DNA from: DAOUBP01 sp964474695
GTDB lineage: Bacteria; Chloroflexota; Anaerolineae; CG2-30-64-16
Length of the DNA: 64,000 bases
Direction: 5' to 3'
Assembly (NCBI GenBank): GCA_964474695.1
Contig: CAYYTK010000013.1
Location: forward strand, 1-64,000
Position 1 is the first letter of the stretch, and each line of letters opens with the position of its first letter. The translations under genes and the position numbers were made by a program. The notes below the pieces were generated by a model. The model made no database searches and had not been told where the DNA came from. It was given only the letters and a program-made list of their open reading frames with translations. Positions 24,664 through 33,444 of the stretch are shown here, in pieces.

Positions 24664-25917
24664 CTACACGTTTTGAGCTCTCCCAAGTCTTGCAGCAGCC
24701 TGGACGAGTTGTCGGCCAATCCGTCGCAGCCGTCGGCGGGCCCTGCTCAGAAGGTCGGTCTTGGGCTGCAAAGCCACCTGAGGCAACGACGGGCGATCCT
24801 TGGGCCAGCGTCGTGGCGGGCTGGTGGAGAGTGCCGCCATGGCTTCCTGAAACCACGCCACATATGCTTCGATCGAGAACCTCTCAAGGACCAGGCGATG
24901 GGACGCCGCTCCAAGTCGCCCCAACTGTGTGCGGTCAATCGCCAGTTTCCTGATCATATCGCCCATTGCAGCTATTTCGCCAACCGACACTGAGAATCCT
25001 GTCTCTCCGGGGATGACCACGCCGGCAGTGCCGCTAACAGCCGTTACCACTGGCACACATCCATGCGCCATTGCCTCCAACATCGCTAGGGAGGTGCCCT
25101 CATACTCGGACACCAACACGCACACGTCTGCAGCTCGCCAGACGCCGGGCATTTTAGCCTGGGGGATACTATCCATAATGTGAACCCGAGCGCGTGTGGC
25201 GTTATCCAGAGTTTCCAGGCGCTTCTCCAGCGCCTCGTGGTCAGGGCCTCCGCTGCCAATGATATCGAGCTGAAAATCGACCTGCAACTGTGACAGGTAG
25301 TCGGCCAGACGGACGAGGTCGGAGACTCGTTTCTGCGCCTCTACAAGCCGCCCGGCGTAGACCAGGCGCAAAGGTCGATCCGACGGCGAGTAGTCCCGCT
25401 CCAGAACCACCGGCGCAGCGACGCCGTAAGGCCGCACTACGATATCGGACGCACGGTGGGGGATGCGCGCTGCCAGCCTATCCCCTATCACTGGGCTCAC
25501 TGCTACAAAAAGCCCGATAATCGGTTCGTAATAGGCAAGTAAGTCGTAGTAGTAGGGCTGGTCTGTGTGCCCGAACCCTGCAACGCGCAGCTTGTCCGGA
25601 TTCTCACGCGCCAACTCAGCGCAGGCCGCATACGCGCCGGGTGTATAATTCGGGATGAGGATACTTGGGAGTGCGGCCCGATAGGTGGCCAGGTATTCTC
25701 GTACATCGGCCTTTCGCGCCAAAGCTGGCCTCTGGCCGCCCTGCTGCAAGACTTGCACTCCAGGGGCGATCGATTCCTCGGGGATCCCCGCTGCATCCAC
25801 GTGTTCGATCACGCATGGGGTCTGCCCCACCGCTGCCAAGGACTGAGTCATCTGCAAGGTCCAACTCGTTACGCCGCCGACGCAGAGACCAGCCGGCAAG
25901 ACGAATGTTGTCCTCAT
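24664..25917 (-). CDS. Family 4 glycosyltransferase
   Basis: 417 residues from ATG 25917, where GAGGTTAGGG precedes; an ATG at 25944 lacks a binding site. Motifs: FVLPAGLCVGGVTSWTLQM at the N-terminus, AGFGHTDQPYYYDLL, LVYAGRLVEAQKRVSDLVRL in the second domain, and SEYEGTSLAMLEAMAHGCVP with the EGTSLxxLEAMA donor motif. It lacks membrane segments. The C-terminal 45 residues are basic (RARRRLRRIGRQ) and may bind the membrane. It is followed in frame by a remnant of another glycosyltransferase. Its base composition is lower in GC than the export genes upstream, as for its neighbours at 26011 and 27158. Confidence 0.85.
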   Translation of the reverse strand: MRTTFVLPAGLCVGGVTSWTLQMTQSLAAVGQTPCVIEHVDAAGIPEESIAPGVQVLQQGGQRPALARKADVREYLATYRAALPSILIPNYTPGAYAACAELARENPDKLRVAGFGHTDQPYYYDLLAYYEPIIGLFVAVSPVIGDRLAARIPHRASDIVVRPYGVAAPVVLERDYSPSDRPLRLVYAGRLVEAQKRVSDLVRLADYLSQLQVDFQLDIIGSGGPDHEALEKRLETLDNATRARVHIMDSIPQAKMPGVWRAADVCVLVSEYEGTSLAMLEAMAHGCVPVVTAVSGTAGVVIPGETGFSVSVGEIAAMGDMIRKLAIDRTQLGRLGAASHRLVLERFSIEAYVAWFQEAMAALSTSPPRRWPKDRPSLPQVALQPKTDLLSRARRRLRRIGRQLVQAAARLGRAQNV

Positions 25918-26010
25918 GATCCCTAACCTCAGATTTGAGTTCATTCGGCGATACAGCCAAGGTCAGATCACCTGGCAGCACATCGCTGGTGTTCATCGCC
26001 CGGCGTCCGC

Positions 26011-27147
26011 TTAGCGGAAATGGCTGCGCCATGCCGCGCGCATTTTGATGGGGATTTTACGCAGGCGGACCAAGACCTGCCATCTGAAGCGGTTCCAAAG
26101 CGCCCTGGGCAGGCCGGGAACGATCACGGCGAGCATGCGGGCCGTCGCCGTAAACTCCCGTGTCACCGGCTTCCAGAAGAGAGCAATATGCAACAGGAAC
26201 AAAGGAGTAAAGGCCCAGTTGCTGAATGCCATGAGCGCCGCCAAGACCACCGGCGCCCACACTGTGTACACACCCATCAGGCTCACAGGCGTGCCGGGCT
26301 TGTGGGGCGCGGGATCGTAAATCATAGGCCAGACGCTGGTAGCACGAGCAAGCAGGAATAGGGCGGCATATCCGGCAAGAGCGTAAATCAGAGCCGGCGC
26401 AAAGGTCCATACCGCGATCGCGACGACGCCTAGCGACGCCAATTCAGCGGGGAAGATGACGCGGCTGGCCATCCCGTGTGCACGTTCCACGCCGGCCGCC
26501 GTGACGAACGTGTTGACGCCAGCCATGATATCGTTGGGCAGATCTTCAAACTGGTGAATCAGGATGCCGCGCAGTCCGAAGCAGAACGACCACAGTCCTG
26601 CGGCTGCGGCGAACAGCAGAGCGCCTGGGGTTCTGACCTCTGCCAGTTGTGAGAACAAAGCGATAACGAATAAGGTCGGGATTGCATGCGCGTATGCAGC
26701 ATCAGCTACCAGCCCCCAAGCGCCACGCTCCTTCAGGCGCATCGGCGGAGCAGCGTAGATCAGGGGGAGAGCGACGATTAAAGCCAGTAAGACAAGAGGC
26801 CAGGCGCCGAGCTTGAGCCACAACCAAGGCGAAAGACCCGCGACGCCTAACAGCAGACATAGCAGCGCGCGCCAGCGCGGCGAGAGCATCGCCATCGCAT
26901 TGGGCTTGCCCGACCGCTGATCGTACTCGATGTCGAAAGCATCATTAATGGCATGAGCCTGCATCGCTAGGAAAACCACAGAGAACAGCAGGCGAGCCAA
27001 CGCCCCATAGGACTGCGCAGGCGCGAGTCTATACTGGGCAATGAGCGCGTATGCGATTGCCAGTATGGGCGGCACTTTGTACTGCCACCAATGGCGGCCG
27101 GCGGTGAGGCCAGCGAGCCAGGGCAGGCGGTGCAGAATGCTGTTCAT
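26011..27147 (-). CDS. UbiA-family membrane prenyltransferase
   Basis: 378 residues, eight or nine hydrophobic segments. The first aspartate-rich motif NDAFDIEYDQRSGKPN is near residue 67, and the second, HQFEDLPNDIMAGVNT, is near 200. Together they bind the Mg-diphosphate of a prenyl donor. Family members transfer prenyl chains to aromatic rings, haem or phosphoribose. In a polysaccharide locus the attractive idea is a lipid carrier or lipid-linked sugar (as in decaprenyl-phosphoribose synthesis), but the substrate cannot be read from the sequence. It lies 10 bp after the methyltransferase gene. The C-terminal 40 residues are basic and cytoplasmic. Confidence 0.82.
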   Translation of the reverse strand: MNSILHRLPWLAGLTAGRHWWQYKVPPILAIAYALIAQYRLAPAQSYGALARLLFSVVFLAMQAHAINDAFDIEYDQRSGKPNAMAMLSPRWRALLCLLLGVAGLSPWLWLKLGAWPLVLLALIVALPLIYAAPPMRLKERGAWGLVADAAYAHAIPTLFVIALFSQLAEVRTPGALLFAAAAGLWSFCFGLRGILIHQFEDLPNDIMAGVNTFVTAAGVERAHGMASRVIFPAELASLGVVAIAVWTFAPALIYALAGYAALFLLARATSVWPMIYDPAPHKPGTPVSLMGVYTVWAPVVLAALMAFSNWAFTPLFLLHIALFWKPVTREFTATARMLAVIVPGLPRALWNRFRWQVLVRLRKIPIKMRAAWRSHFR

Positions 27148-27157
27148 AGGGTGGGCG

Positions 27158-28108
27158 CTAACCCTCGCCGATCACTCTCTTCGCAAGCTGCCGCGCCTCT
27201 GGCGGCAGCTTGCGCCACACACGACGCAGCCAACCAGTTTGACTTGCCCCGCTCATCGGATTGGACAAACCACTCTCGGGCGCGGCTTGAGCCGAGGGCG
27301 CGTCATCGATGGTTCGCTCGATCGGTGGGCGGTGCGTCGCTGCCAACTCGGCCACGATGCGGCTCATCGGCGTCGGGGGCATGCCTTTCTTCTGGGTTGC
27401 AAGGATGGCGCGGCGTCCTCGCCAGCCTGGTTCATATGGCGGGTAACAGATCACCGCCACCATGCTGAAGTGCTCTCTGAGCATTTCCACCATGTGGTCG
27501 ATGTGGGGAGCCACGAGATTTTCGTGCACTTTCCCAGTTTCAGATTCGGTCCAAGTCCATGTGAACCCTGTAATGAAGCACGGTCCACCCAGGAGGCGAA
27601 CCGGCGAATCGACGAGTTGATTGCAGTAGGGAACGGTGACTTCTGGAGCCAAAGACTCAAACTCAATCACAGGGATGAAGCAGACGCCTTTTTCGGATGT
27701 CCATTCTGACAGATTCTGGATTGCGGCCTTAACCTCAGCGAGTGAATCCATATAACAGTAGGCATACCACAAACAGGAGACCACGTCCCAATCGCCCGTC
27801 AAATCAGAAGCGACGTCTCGCATGTCCCCTGGTCGACAGAAAAGGGCATCGGGATTCCGTGTGCGCGCTAACTCAAGCATGGCTGGCGAGATGTCAAGCC
27901 CCGCCCTCGGCACACCTGGGAATTGACTGAGAAAATATCCGGTGCCACAGCCGACATCAAGCCATTTTCCGCCCTGGGCCAATAACTGCGCCAATACCCC
28001 TATCTCGAAGTCGGATCCGTGTTTCCAGTAGCCGGATGACAGGAACTTATCGTCATAAGACCGCGCGTACTCGGCGTCATAAAGCTTCAGGATCTCATCT
28101 GTTTTCAT
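27158..28108 (-). CDS. SAM-dependent methyltransferase
   Basis: 316 residues from ATG 28108, overlapping the Wzt stop (ATGA). The class I motif WLDVGCGTGYFLSQF is near residue 50, followed by AGLDISPAMLELAR and the post-motif DWDVVSCLWYAYCY. The C-terminal ~75 residues (MSRIVAELAATHRPP onward) are a proline-rich linker and a basic helix. Its placement right after a Wzt ATPase suggests methylation of the glycan, perhaps the terminal cap recognised by the Wzt C-terminal domain, as in the O8/O9 antigen paradigm; this is inference from position. GC is visibly lower than in the Wzt N-terminal half. Confidence 0.8.
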   Translation of the reverse strand: MKTDEILKLYDAEYARSYDDKFLSSGYWKHGSDFEIGVLAQLLAQGGKWLDVGCGTGYFLSQFPGVPRAGLDISPAMLELARTRNPDALFCRPGDMRDVASDLTGDWDVVSCLWYAYCYMDSLAEVKAAIQNLSEWTSEKGVCFIPVIEFESLAPEVTVPYCNQLVDSPVRLLGGPCFITGFTWTWTESETGKVHENLVAPHIDHMVEMLREHFSMVAVICYPPYEPGWRGRRAILATQKKGMPPTPMSRIVAELAATHRPPIERTIDDAPSAQAAPESGLSNPMSGASQTGWLRRVWRKLPPEARQLAKRVIGEG

Positions 28109-29367
28109 GTTGCCTGATCGCTTTCCCACAGCACATCGATTTTGACCAGATCATTACTCATGGTGTGCAGATTGTTGACCTCGCTGATCGGCGACTTCAC
28201 CGTCAGAAACGCGGGCGCTTCCTCCCAACCGAATTGCGCCAGGAATGCTCTGGTTTCCACATCCAGAATAGCGGCCCTTAAGGTGTAGGTGCCTGCGTTC
28301 AGAGGCAGTCTCGGTAGCCTGCAGCGGAACTGCCCCTGCCCCACTTGCACAGCGTAGTTTCCATGTGTCAAACCGCTGATCGCACTGGCGATGCAGATGG
28401 ATTGGTCCGCCGTAGAGATTGTGAAGCCCCAGAATACGCGTGGGATATCTATCTTTGACTGGTAGTGCAATGTAATCGCCAGGTCGTCGCCGGTGCGGAC
28501 CTCTTCGCCGGACGTCTGCGTGATCTCCATCTTTTCGATCGCGATCGGCGTTTGTTCCCTCAAGTTGGTTGATCGGTGGTCCGTCGATTCGCTGGTTGGG
28601 GCATCTCTTTGGCTTTCGAGATAGCGGGCCACCGTCTCCACGGAAGTGCCCTGGTATGAGATTTGGCCGTGATTAAGAAGTAGTCCTCGCCCGCACACCG
28701 ATTGCACCAGGAACATGTCGTGAGACACCAACACCAGCGAGCCGCCACCATGCAGAAATCGCTGTATATGTTGGATGCACTTGCGTCTGAACGCCATATC
28801 CCCCACCGCCAGCACTTCATCCACCAGCAGCACCTGCGGGTTCAGGTGCGCGGCCACCGCGAACGCCAGCCGCACCCACATGCCCGAGCTGTAATTCTGC
28901 ACCGGCGCGTCGATGAAGTCGCCGATCTCGGCGAAGTCGATGATCTGATCGAAGATCCCGTCCACCTGGCGCCGCGCCAGCCCCAGCACCGCGGCGTTGA
29001 TGTAGACGTTCTCCCGCCCCGTCAGCACCGGGTTGAATCCCGCGCCCAGCTCGATCAGCGCGCCGGCCCGGCCCCGCACCGTGATCCGGCCCGCGTCCGG
29101 CTTCAGTAGCCCGTTCAGCAGCTTCAGCAGCGTGCTCTTGCCCGCGCCGTTCGCTCCGATCACCCCCAGCGCCTCCCCGCGGCGCAGCTCGAACGAAACA
29201 TCATCCAAGGCCCAGAACTCGCCCGGCCGCAATGACGGGCGATCGGACCGGCCGAACGGAACGAGCTCGCCCGCGATGTCCGTCACCCCGTACCACAGCG
29301 AGCGCCGCAGGCTCTTGCAGAACCGCTTCGAGACGTGCTCCGCCTCGACGATAACATCAACCGTCAT
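28105..29367 (-). CDS. Polysaccharide ABC exporter ATPase (Wzt type)
   Basis: 420 residues from ATG 29367, with AGGTGG 6 bases upstream. Nucleotide-binding domain at about 15-245: Walker A GANGAGKST (near 76), signature NYSSGM, Walker B VLLVDEVLAVGD (near 179), switch His in LVSHDMF. The C-terminal part (about 265-420) is the beta-sandwich found in Wzt proteins that recognise the finished, capped glycan (ITLHYQSKIDIPRVFWGFTI, YTLRAAILDVETR). It pairs with the permease at 29378-30232. Base composition changes sharply just after Walker B: 60 bases at 28801-28860 have 43 G+C, the preceding 60 at 28741-28800 have 31. Confidence 0.93.
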   Translation of the reverse strand: MTVDVIVEAEHVSKRFCKSLRRSLWYGVTDIAGELVPFGRSDRPSLRPGEFWALDDVSFELRRGEALGVIGANGAGKSTLLKLLNGLLKPDAGRITVRGRAGALIELGAGFNPVLTGRENVYINAAVLGLARRQVDGIFDQIIDFAEIGDFIDAPVQNYSSGMWVRLAFAVAAHLNPQVLLVDEVLAVGDMAFRRKCIQHIQRFLHGGGSLVLVSHDMFLVQSVCGRGLLLNHGQISYQGTSVETVARYLESQRDAPTSESTDHRSTNLREQTPIAIEKMEITQTSGEEVRTGDDLAITLHYQSKIDIPRVFWGFTISTADQSICIASAISGLTHGNYAVQVGQGQFRCRLPRLPLNAGTYTLRAAILDVETRAFLAQFGWEEAPAFLTVKSPISEVNNLHTMSNDLVKIDVLWESDQAT

Positions 29368-29377
29368 CTGCAACCAC

Positions 29378-30232
29378 CTACGCCGACAGCCGCGCGATCA
29401 AATGGGGCATCGCCAGCCGGTAGAGCAGCCACCCCGCCGCCAGCAGCAGCACAGCCAGCCCCGCCACCAGCAGGAACCCGCGCGGCTGGCTCACCTGGCC
29501 CGTCGTCAGCAGCTCCCGGGTCGTCACCAGCAGCGGCGTGACCGGATTGAGCCCCGTGACCCAACTGGCCGGCGGCCGGGTCGGCACGGGGTACACCACC
29601 GGCGTCACGTAGAACCAGAAGGTGGTGGCCAGGCCCACGCCCCGGGGAATATCGTGATACAGGATGCCGAGCGGCACCAGCAGGACCCCGATCACCGTTC
29701 CCAACAGGATCAGCGCCAGCAGCCCCAGCGGCGCCAGCAGGATCATGGGCGTGATGGCCGCCCGGAACACGACGAAAGCGGCCCCCAGCAGCACAAGGCG
29801 CATCCCTGCGTTCAGCACAACCTCGCCCAGCCCGGCCAGGATCAGCGCCTCCCGGGGAAAATTGATCTTGGTCAACATGCGCGCCGCGGCCGACACCTGC
29901 CTGAGCGGGGTGTTCAGCGCGTCCAGAAAGCTCTGCCACAGCACCGTGCCGCACAGCACATAGAGCGCATAGGGTATCCCGGTATCGCCGATGTTGACGA
30001 CCTGCGATGCATCGAGCAGCACCCAGATCAGCGTCGTCGCCAGCGGCGGCAGAAGCACCCACAGATAGCCCAACAGCGACTGGCGGTGCTGGCCGCGGAC
30101 GTTGCGCACGAACAGCCGCCATGCCAGCTCGCGCGACGCCAGCAGATCGGCCAGCGCCCGGCGCAGAAACTGCCGCGGCCGCCTGAGCTGCGAATCCGCA
30201 CTGTAGACCACCATCGATTCCCGTTCGCGCAT
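29378..30232 (-). CDS. Polysaccharide ABC exporter permease (Wzm type)
   Basis: 284 residues with six predicted membrane helices in the ABC-2 arrangement. The N-terminal amphipathic region FLRRALADLLASRELAWRLF is followed by VRNVRGQHRQSLLGYLWVLL, the conserved cytoplasmic entry motif of this family. Ends 10 bp before the ATPase gene, with which it forms the export channel. Moves undecaprenyl-linked polysaccharide across the inner membrane. ATG at 30232 was kept; an internal ATG seven codons later is also possible. Confidence 0.92.
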   Translation of the reverse strand: MRERESMVVYSADSQLRRPRQFLRRALADLLASRELAWRLFVRNVRGQHRQSLLGYLWVLLPPLATTLIWVLLDASQVVNIGDTGIPYALYVLCGTVLWQSFLDALNTPLRQVSAAARMLTKINFPREALILAGLGEVVLNAGMRLVLLGAAFVVFRAAITPMILLAPLGLLALILLGTVIGVLLVPLGILYHDIPRGVGLATTFWFYVTPVVYPVPTRPPASWVTGLNPVTPLLVTTRELLTTGQVSQPRGFLLVAGLAVLLLAAGWLLYRLAMPHLIARLSA

Positions 30233-30269
30233 TTCCCTGCACCCTATCCGTCACCGACAAGCGAACCCT

Positions 30270-31034
30270 TCAACCCTCGACCTTCTCCTGGCGCCCCCGG
30301 TGCAGCCGGGATGCCAGCCGCTCGCGGTTCAGCCGCGCCAGCGTCACGAACGCACCCAGGATCTCCTTGCGCGAGATCTTCGAGCTCCCCAGCATCCGGT
30401 CGCGAAACGTGATCGGGACCTCCGTCACCGAGAACCCGGCCTGTTGGCAGCGATACAGCATCTCGATCAGGAACGAGTAGCCGTTCGAGCGCACCGCGTG
30501 GTAGTTGATCGTTTCCAGCGCCTGCCCGCGGTAGCAGCGGTACCCCGCGGTGCAGTCCCCCGCGGCCAGCCCCAGCGTCAGCTTGGCCAGCCAGTTCGCG
30601 CCCCGGCTGATGAAGCGCCGCATCCGCGGCGAATCGACCACCTGCCCCCCGGGCACATAGCGCGAGCCGATCGCCAGGTCGCACCCCTCCCGCTCGACCG
30701 CCGCCAGCAGCGCCGGGATCCGCTCGGGCGGATGCGAGAAGTCCGCGTCCATCGTGATCACCCGGTCGAACCCCTCCCGCAGCGCGAAATCGAACCCGCT
30801 GCGATACGCGCTGCCCAGGCCCAGCTTGCCCGCCCGGTGCAGCACATGGATGCGCGGCTCCTGGCCCGCCAGCCGCTCCGCCAGCTTGCCCGTGCCGTCC
30901 GGCGAGTTGTCATCCACCACCAGGAGGTGCACGTTCGGCCCTGCTGCCAGAACCTTCGGCGCCAGCAAGGCGATATTCTCTGCTTCGTTGAAGGTCGGCA
31001 CGATCACCAGCGCCGCCCCTTGCTCCACTGTCAC
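30270..31034 (-). CDS. Polyprenol-phosphate mannosyltransferase-like GT2
   Basis: 254 residues. VIVPTFNEAENIALLAPKVL, VVDDNSPDGTGKLAERL, GLGSAYRSGFDFAL and ITMDADFSHPPERIP are the hallmark blocks of dolichol-phosphate mannose synthase relatives. ISRGANWLAKLTLGL and DCTAGYRCY are typical of the soluble single-domain form. It would load a hexose onto undecaprenyl phosphate, supplying membrane GT39-like transferases such as the one at 35094-36650. It is separated from the permease gene by 37 bp, so probably the first gene of the export block; its upstream region runs into simple repeats and the scaffold gap. Confidence 0.9.
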   Translation of the reverse strand: MTVEQGAALVIVPTFNEAENIALLAPKVLAAGPNVHLLVVDDNSPDGTGKLAERLAGQEPRIHVLHRAGKLGLGSAYRSGFDFALREGFDRVITMDADFSHPPERIPALLAAVEREGCDLAIGSRYVPGGQVVDSPRMRRFISRGANWLAKLTLGLAAGDCTAGYRCYRGQALETINYHAVRSNGYSFLIEMLYRCQQAGFSVTEVPITFRDRMLGSSKISRKEILGAFVTLARLNRERLASRLHRGRQEKVEG

Positions 31035-31105
31035 GTCAGCTTACCTCTTTTCACTTTCGCCTCCTGACCTTCTCTCACCCTCTCACCCCCACACTCCCAC
31101 ACTAT

Positions 31106-31205
31106 NNNNNNNNNNNNNNNNNNNNNNNNNNNNNNNNNNNNNNNNNNNNNNNNNNNNNNNNNNNNNNNNNNNNNNNNNNNNNNNNNNNNNNNNNNNNNNN
31201 NNNNN
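31106..31205. other. Scaffold gap of 100 Ns
   Basis: Exactly 100 Ns, flanked by CCCACACTCCCACACTAT on the left and CTCACTATCGTACTAT repeats on the right. The conventional length implies an estimated or unknown gap; repeat collapse is the likely reason. Confidence 0.97.
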
Positions 31206-31275
31206 CTCACTATCGTACTATCTCACTATCGTACTATCTCACTATCGTACTATCTCACTATCGTACTATCTCACT
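31206..31275. repeat. 16-bp tandem repeat beside the scaffold gap
   Basis: Four copies of CTCACTATCGTACTAT and two degenerate CTCACTAA units. The repeat runs into the stop codon of the adjoining glycosyltransferase, whose last residues LLVS are encoded by it. Similar ACACTATCGCGCTATCTCAC occurs at 33751-33770. Confidence 0.92.
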
Positions 31276-32557
31276 AACTCACTAACAACCCCTCGAGCGC
31301 GTCATACACCTCATCCACCCGCCGGTAGACCGTCTGCCACGCGTACTTCTCCTCCACCCACGCGCGGCCCGCCGCGCGCAGCCGGCTGTTCAGCCCCGGA
31401 TCGGTCAGCAGCCGCACCGTCGCCGCGGCGAAGGCAGCCGCCCCGTCCGCCACCAGGATATTCTCCCCATCGCGCAGCTCGATCCCTTCCGCGCCGATGG
31501 CGGTGGACACGACCGGCAGGCCCCACAGCCACGCGTCCAGGATCTTCACGCGCATGCCGCCCCCCGCGTGCAGCGGCGCCACGAACGCGTCGGCCGCGGC
31601 CAGGTGCGGCGTCGCATCCGCCACATAGCCGGTGACCTCGATCCGTGGGTCCGCGGCCAGCGCCTGCACCTCGGCCGGCGGGTTCTTGCCCACGATCACA
31701 AAGCGCGCCTCGGGGACCTCGGCGCGCACCAGCGGCAGCACCTCGCGGGCGAACCACAGCACCCCCGTCACGTTCGGCGGCCAGAACATCGTCCCCAAGT
31801 GCAGGATCGTCGGCGGCCCGCCCGGCTGCCGCGGCACGACCGGGACCTGTTCCGGGTCAACGCAGATCGGGACGACGGTGATTTTGGACGTTCCAACGTT
31901 CGCACGTTCGCACGTTCCAACGTTCGACCTGTCATCCAGCAGTGCCAGCAAATGCCCCCGGTCCTCCCTGGTGACCGTCAGCACCGCGTCATAGTCGCGC
32001 AGCATCGCGGCCTCGTAGCGCCGGAACGCCCGGGCCTCGCGGCGCATCACCAGCCGGCGCAGCGGGCTGCTCTCGGTGGCAGCCATGCGCTCCGTCAGCA
32101 GGTAGATCGCGTTGTGCTCGTCCAGCAGCGAGCGCGGCGCCCGGCCTGCCGCGGCCGCTGCGGCGGTCGCTGCGGCCGCCGCCAGCCGGCCCCACCACGC
32201 CATCGAGAGCTGGTCCGCATGGATCACGTCGAACCGCGTCGCGCGCGTCAGGTCGCGCAGGATCGCGGCCATCTCCGCCGTCTCATCGCGGACGATCGTG
32301 ATCGGCAGGCCGGTCAGCAGCCCCTTGGCCGCCGCCCGCACGTTCTGCCACCGCGAGCGCTGCAGCCGCACCGTGTGCACCGCCGCGCAGATCCCCCGCA
32401 GGTGCGCCAGCGCCTCCGGCCGGTCATCCGGTCGCACGAACGAGACCAGCGTCACCTCGTGCCGCGCCGCCAGCCACCGCAGCATATGGTACTGCCGCAC
32501 CTTCGCCCCCGCATCCAGCGGGTAGGGCAGCACCTGGGTCAGAAAGAGGATCTTCAT
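31274..32557 (-). CDS. Family 4 glycosyltransferase whose 5' end is duplicated upstream
   Basis: 427 residues. MKILFLTQVLPYPLDAGAKV start, LLDEHNAIYLL, LHLGTMFWPPNVTGVLWFA in the second domain, VGKNPPAEV, and APLHAGGGMRVKILDAWLWG with the GGGxRxKxLDAxA donor site of the 'PEP-CTERM/exosortase-associated' GT4 type. Residues about 209-224 (SNVGTCERANVGTSK) come from an inserted ACGTTCCAACGTTCGC repeat. There is no ribosome binding site; TATAAA lies six bases before the ATG. A 76-bp near-identical copy of the first 25 codons lies at 33445-33520, upstream of a toxin-antitoxin cassette, and keeps what looks like the original ribosome binding site. Confidence 0.87.
   Translation of the reverse strand: MKILFLTQVLPYPLDAGAKVRQYHMLRWLAARHEVTLVSFVRPDDRPEALAHLRGICAAVHTVRLQRSRWQNVRAAAKGLLTGLPITIVRDETAEMAAILRDLTRATRFDVIHADQLSMAWWGRLAAAAATAAAAAAGRAPRSLLDEHNAIYLLTERMAATESSPLRRLVMRREARAFRRYEAAMLRDYDAVLTVTREDRGHLLALLDDRSNVGTCERANVGTSKITVVPICVDPEQVPVVPRQPGGPPTILHLGTMFWPPNVTGVLWFAREVLPLVRAEVPEARFVIVGKNPPAEVQALAADPRIEVTGYVADATPHLAAADAFVAPLHAGGGMRVKILDAWLWGLPVVSTAIGAEGIELRDGENILVADGAAAFAAATVRLLTDPGLNSRLRAAGRAWVEEKYAWQTVYRRVDEVYDALEGLLVS
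31885..31932. repeat. GTTCGCACGTTCCAAC repeat inside a glycosyltransferase gene
   Basis: About five irregular 8-10 bp units (ACGTTCCA, ACGTTCGC) in tandem, translated in frame on the minus strand as SNVGTCERANVGTSK between the two Rossmann domains. Confidence 0.78.
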
Positions 32558-32569
32558 TTTGTTTTTATA
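32558..32569 (-). promoter_or_regulatory. Candidate leaderless -10 box for the glycosyltransferase at 32557
   Basis: On the minus strand TATAAA (32569-32564) is followed by AACAAA and the ATG, the same six-base distance as for the Wzz gene. No good -35 box is visible at 16-18 bp, so the call is weaker. Confidence 0.4.
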
Positions 32570-32616
32570 TACGATATGTGGCGAACTCGCGGTCGGGCCG
32601 CATCTCGAGGGGGATT

Positions 32617-33105
32617 CTAGAAGATTTCATCCAACGCTGCCCTGGCTTCGGCCAGGATCCTGCCGGAGATCCACAGCGATGAGGCCGCCAGCCTTGCCAG
32701 CATTTGGTGGGCCTGGTCGCGGTCGAGATAGCCCATCGCAGCAGCCCAGAGGACGATGCCAAGGGTGCCGTGTACTTCCAGCCCAAGTTGCGCGGCGAAC
32801 AAGCGCGCTGCCGCATCATCGGTCAACAACCAATCGGCCTTGAGTTGGCGCGCCAGGGCAATTGCCTCGGCCTCGCCAGCGTCCAGCAGACCTGATTGCT
32901 GCCAGGCGGCGGCTTCCGCGGCGTGCGACGCCGCCAAGGCGTCTATCGTCAGCCAGGCGGGCGCTTTCCAGTCAGATAGGAGATGAGCCAGCTCTGCGTT
33001 GACCCGCGGGGGCGCGTGCAGATGGCCGACCAAACGCGTCAGGTGCAGTGCGTCGGCCTCGGCGAGGTGTAGGAGCGGCCCGGTGTCGGATACCACCCGT
33101 CTCAC
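32617..33105 (-). CDS. PIN-domain toxin (DUF3368)
   Basis: 162 residues. VVSDTGPLLHLAEA at the N-terminus supplies the first acidic residue, GLLDAGEAEAIALA the central pair, and WLLTDDAAARLFA the third, with the GTLGIVLWAA motif diagnostic of DUF3368 PIN proteins. Members are VapC-like ribonucleases. The ATG overlaps the antitoxin stop (ATGA at 33102-33105), so the pair is translationally coupled. The cassette lies between duplicated 5' ends of a glycosyltransferase gene. Confidence 0.88.
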   Translation of the reverse strand: MRRVVSDTGPLLHLAEADALHLTRLVGHLHAPPRVNAELAHLLSDWKAPAWLTIDALAASHAAEAAAWQQSGLLDAGEAEAIALARQLKADWLLTDDAAARLFAAQLGLEVHGTLGIVLWAAAMGYLDRDQAHQMLARLAASSLWISGRILAEARAALDEIF

Positions 33106-33326
33106 TGCTGTGCGGCCCTCTCGGCCTGCAAATCACGGTGCTGCTGGAGCGCCCATGCGATGTCGGCGCGCTGAAATTGCTCCGTGAGCGCAAACCGGTT
33201 GCGCTGCACGAATTCCCAAAGTGCCATCCGTACGATCTCCGTCTCGTCCGTGAACCAGCCGTTTTTCACCAGGACATCAATTTCCTCAGTGACGCGTTCG
33301 GGCAATTCAACTGCAATCGTCTTCAC
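33102..33326 (-). CDS. Ribbon-helix-helix antitoxin
   Basis: 74 residues from a GTG at 33326, preceded by AAGGAGG nine bases away; the longer reading to 33407 begins inside the promoter. KTIAVELPERVTEEIDVLV is the DNA-binding beta-strand and helix, GWFTDETEIVRMALWEFV the second helix pair, and the C-terminal ~25 residues would wrap the toxin. It is the first gene of the pair, as usual. Expected to neutralise the PIN toxin and repress the promoter at 33379-33407. Confidence 0.85.
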   Translation of the reverse strand: MKTIAVELPERVTEEIDVLVKNGWFTDETEIVRMALWEFVQRNRFALTEQFQRADIAWALQQHRDLQAERAAQQ

Positions 33327-33378
33327 GTGATCATCCTCCTTGCCCTGTAAACTACGCTTTCTCTTACTTTCCTGGCAC

Positions 33379-33407
33379 ATTGTACCACAGCGGGGATGCC
33401 CCGACAA
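33379..33407 (-). promoter_or_regulatory. Promoter of the antitoxin/PIN toxin pair
   Basis: On the minus strand: TTGTCG (33407-33402), 17-bp spacer, TACAAT (33384-33379) with an extended TGG before it. The transcript would have a leader of about 45 bases ending with the AAGGAGG site. Confidence 0.65.
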
Positions 33408-33444
33408 GCCCCCTCGATCTCCTCAGTTGACTGGATCATCGCTC

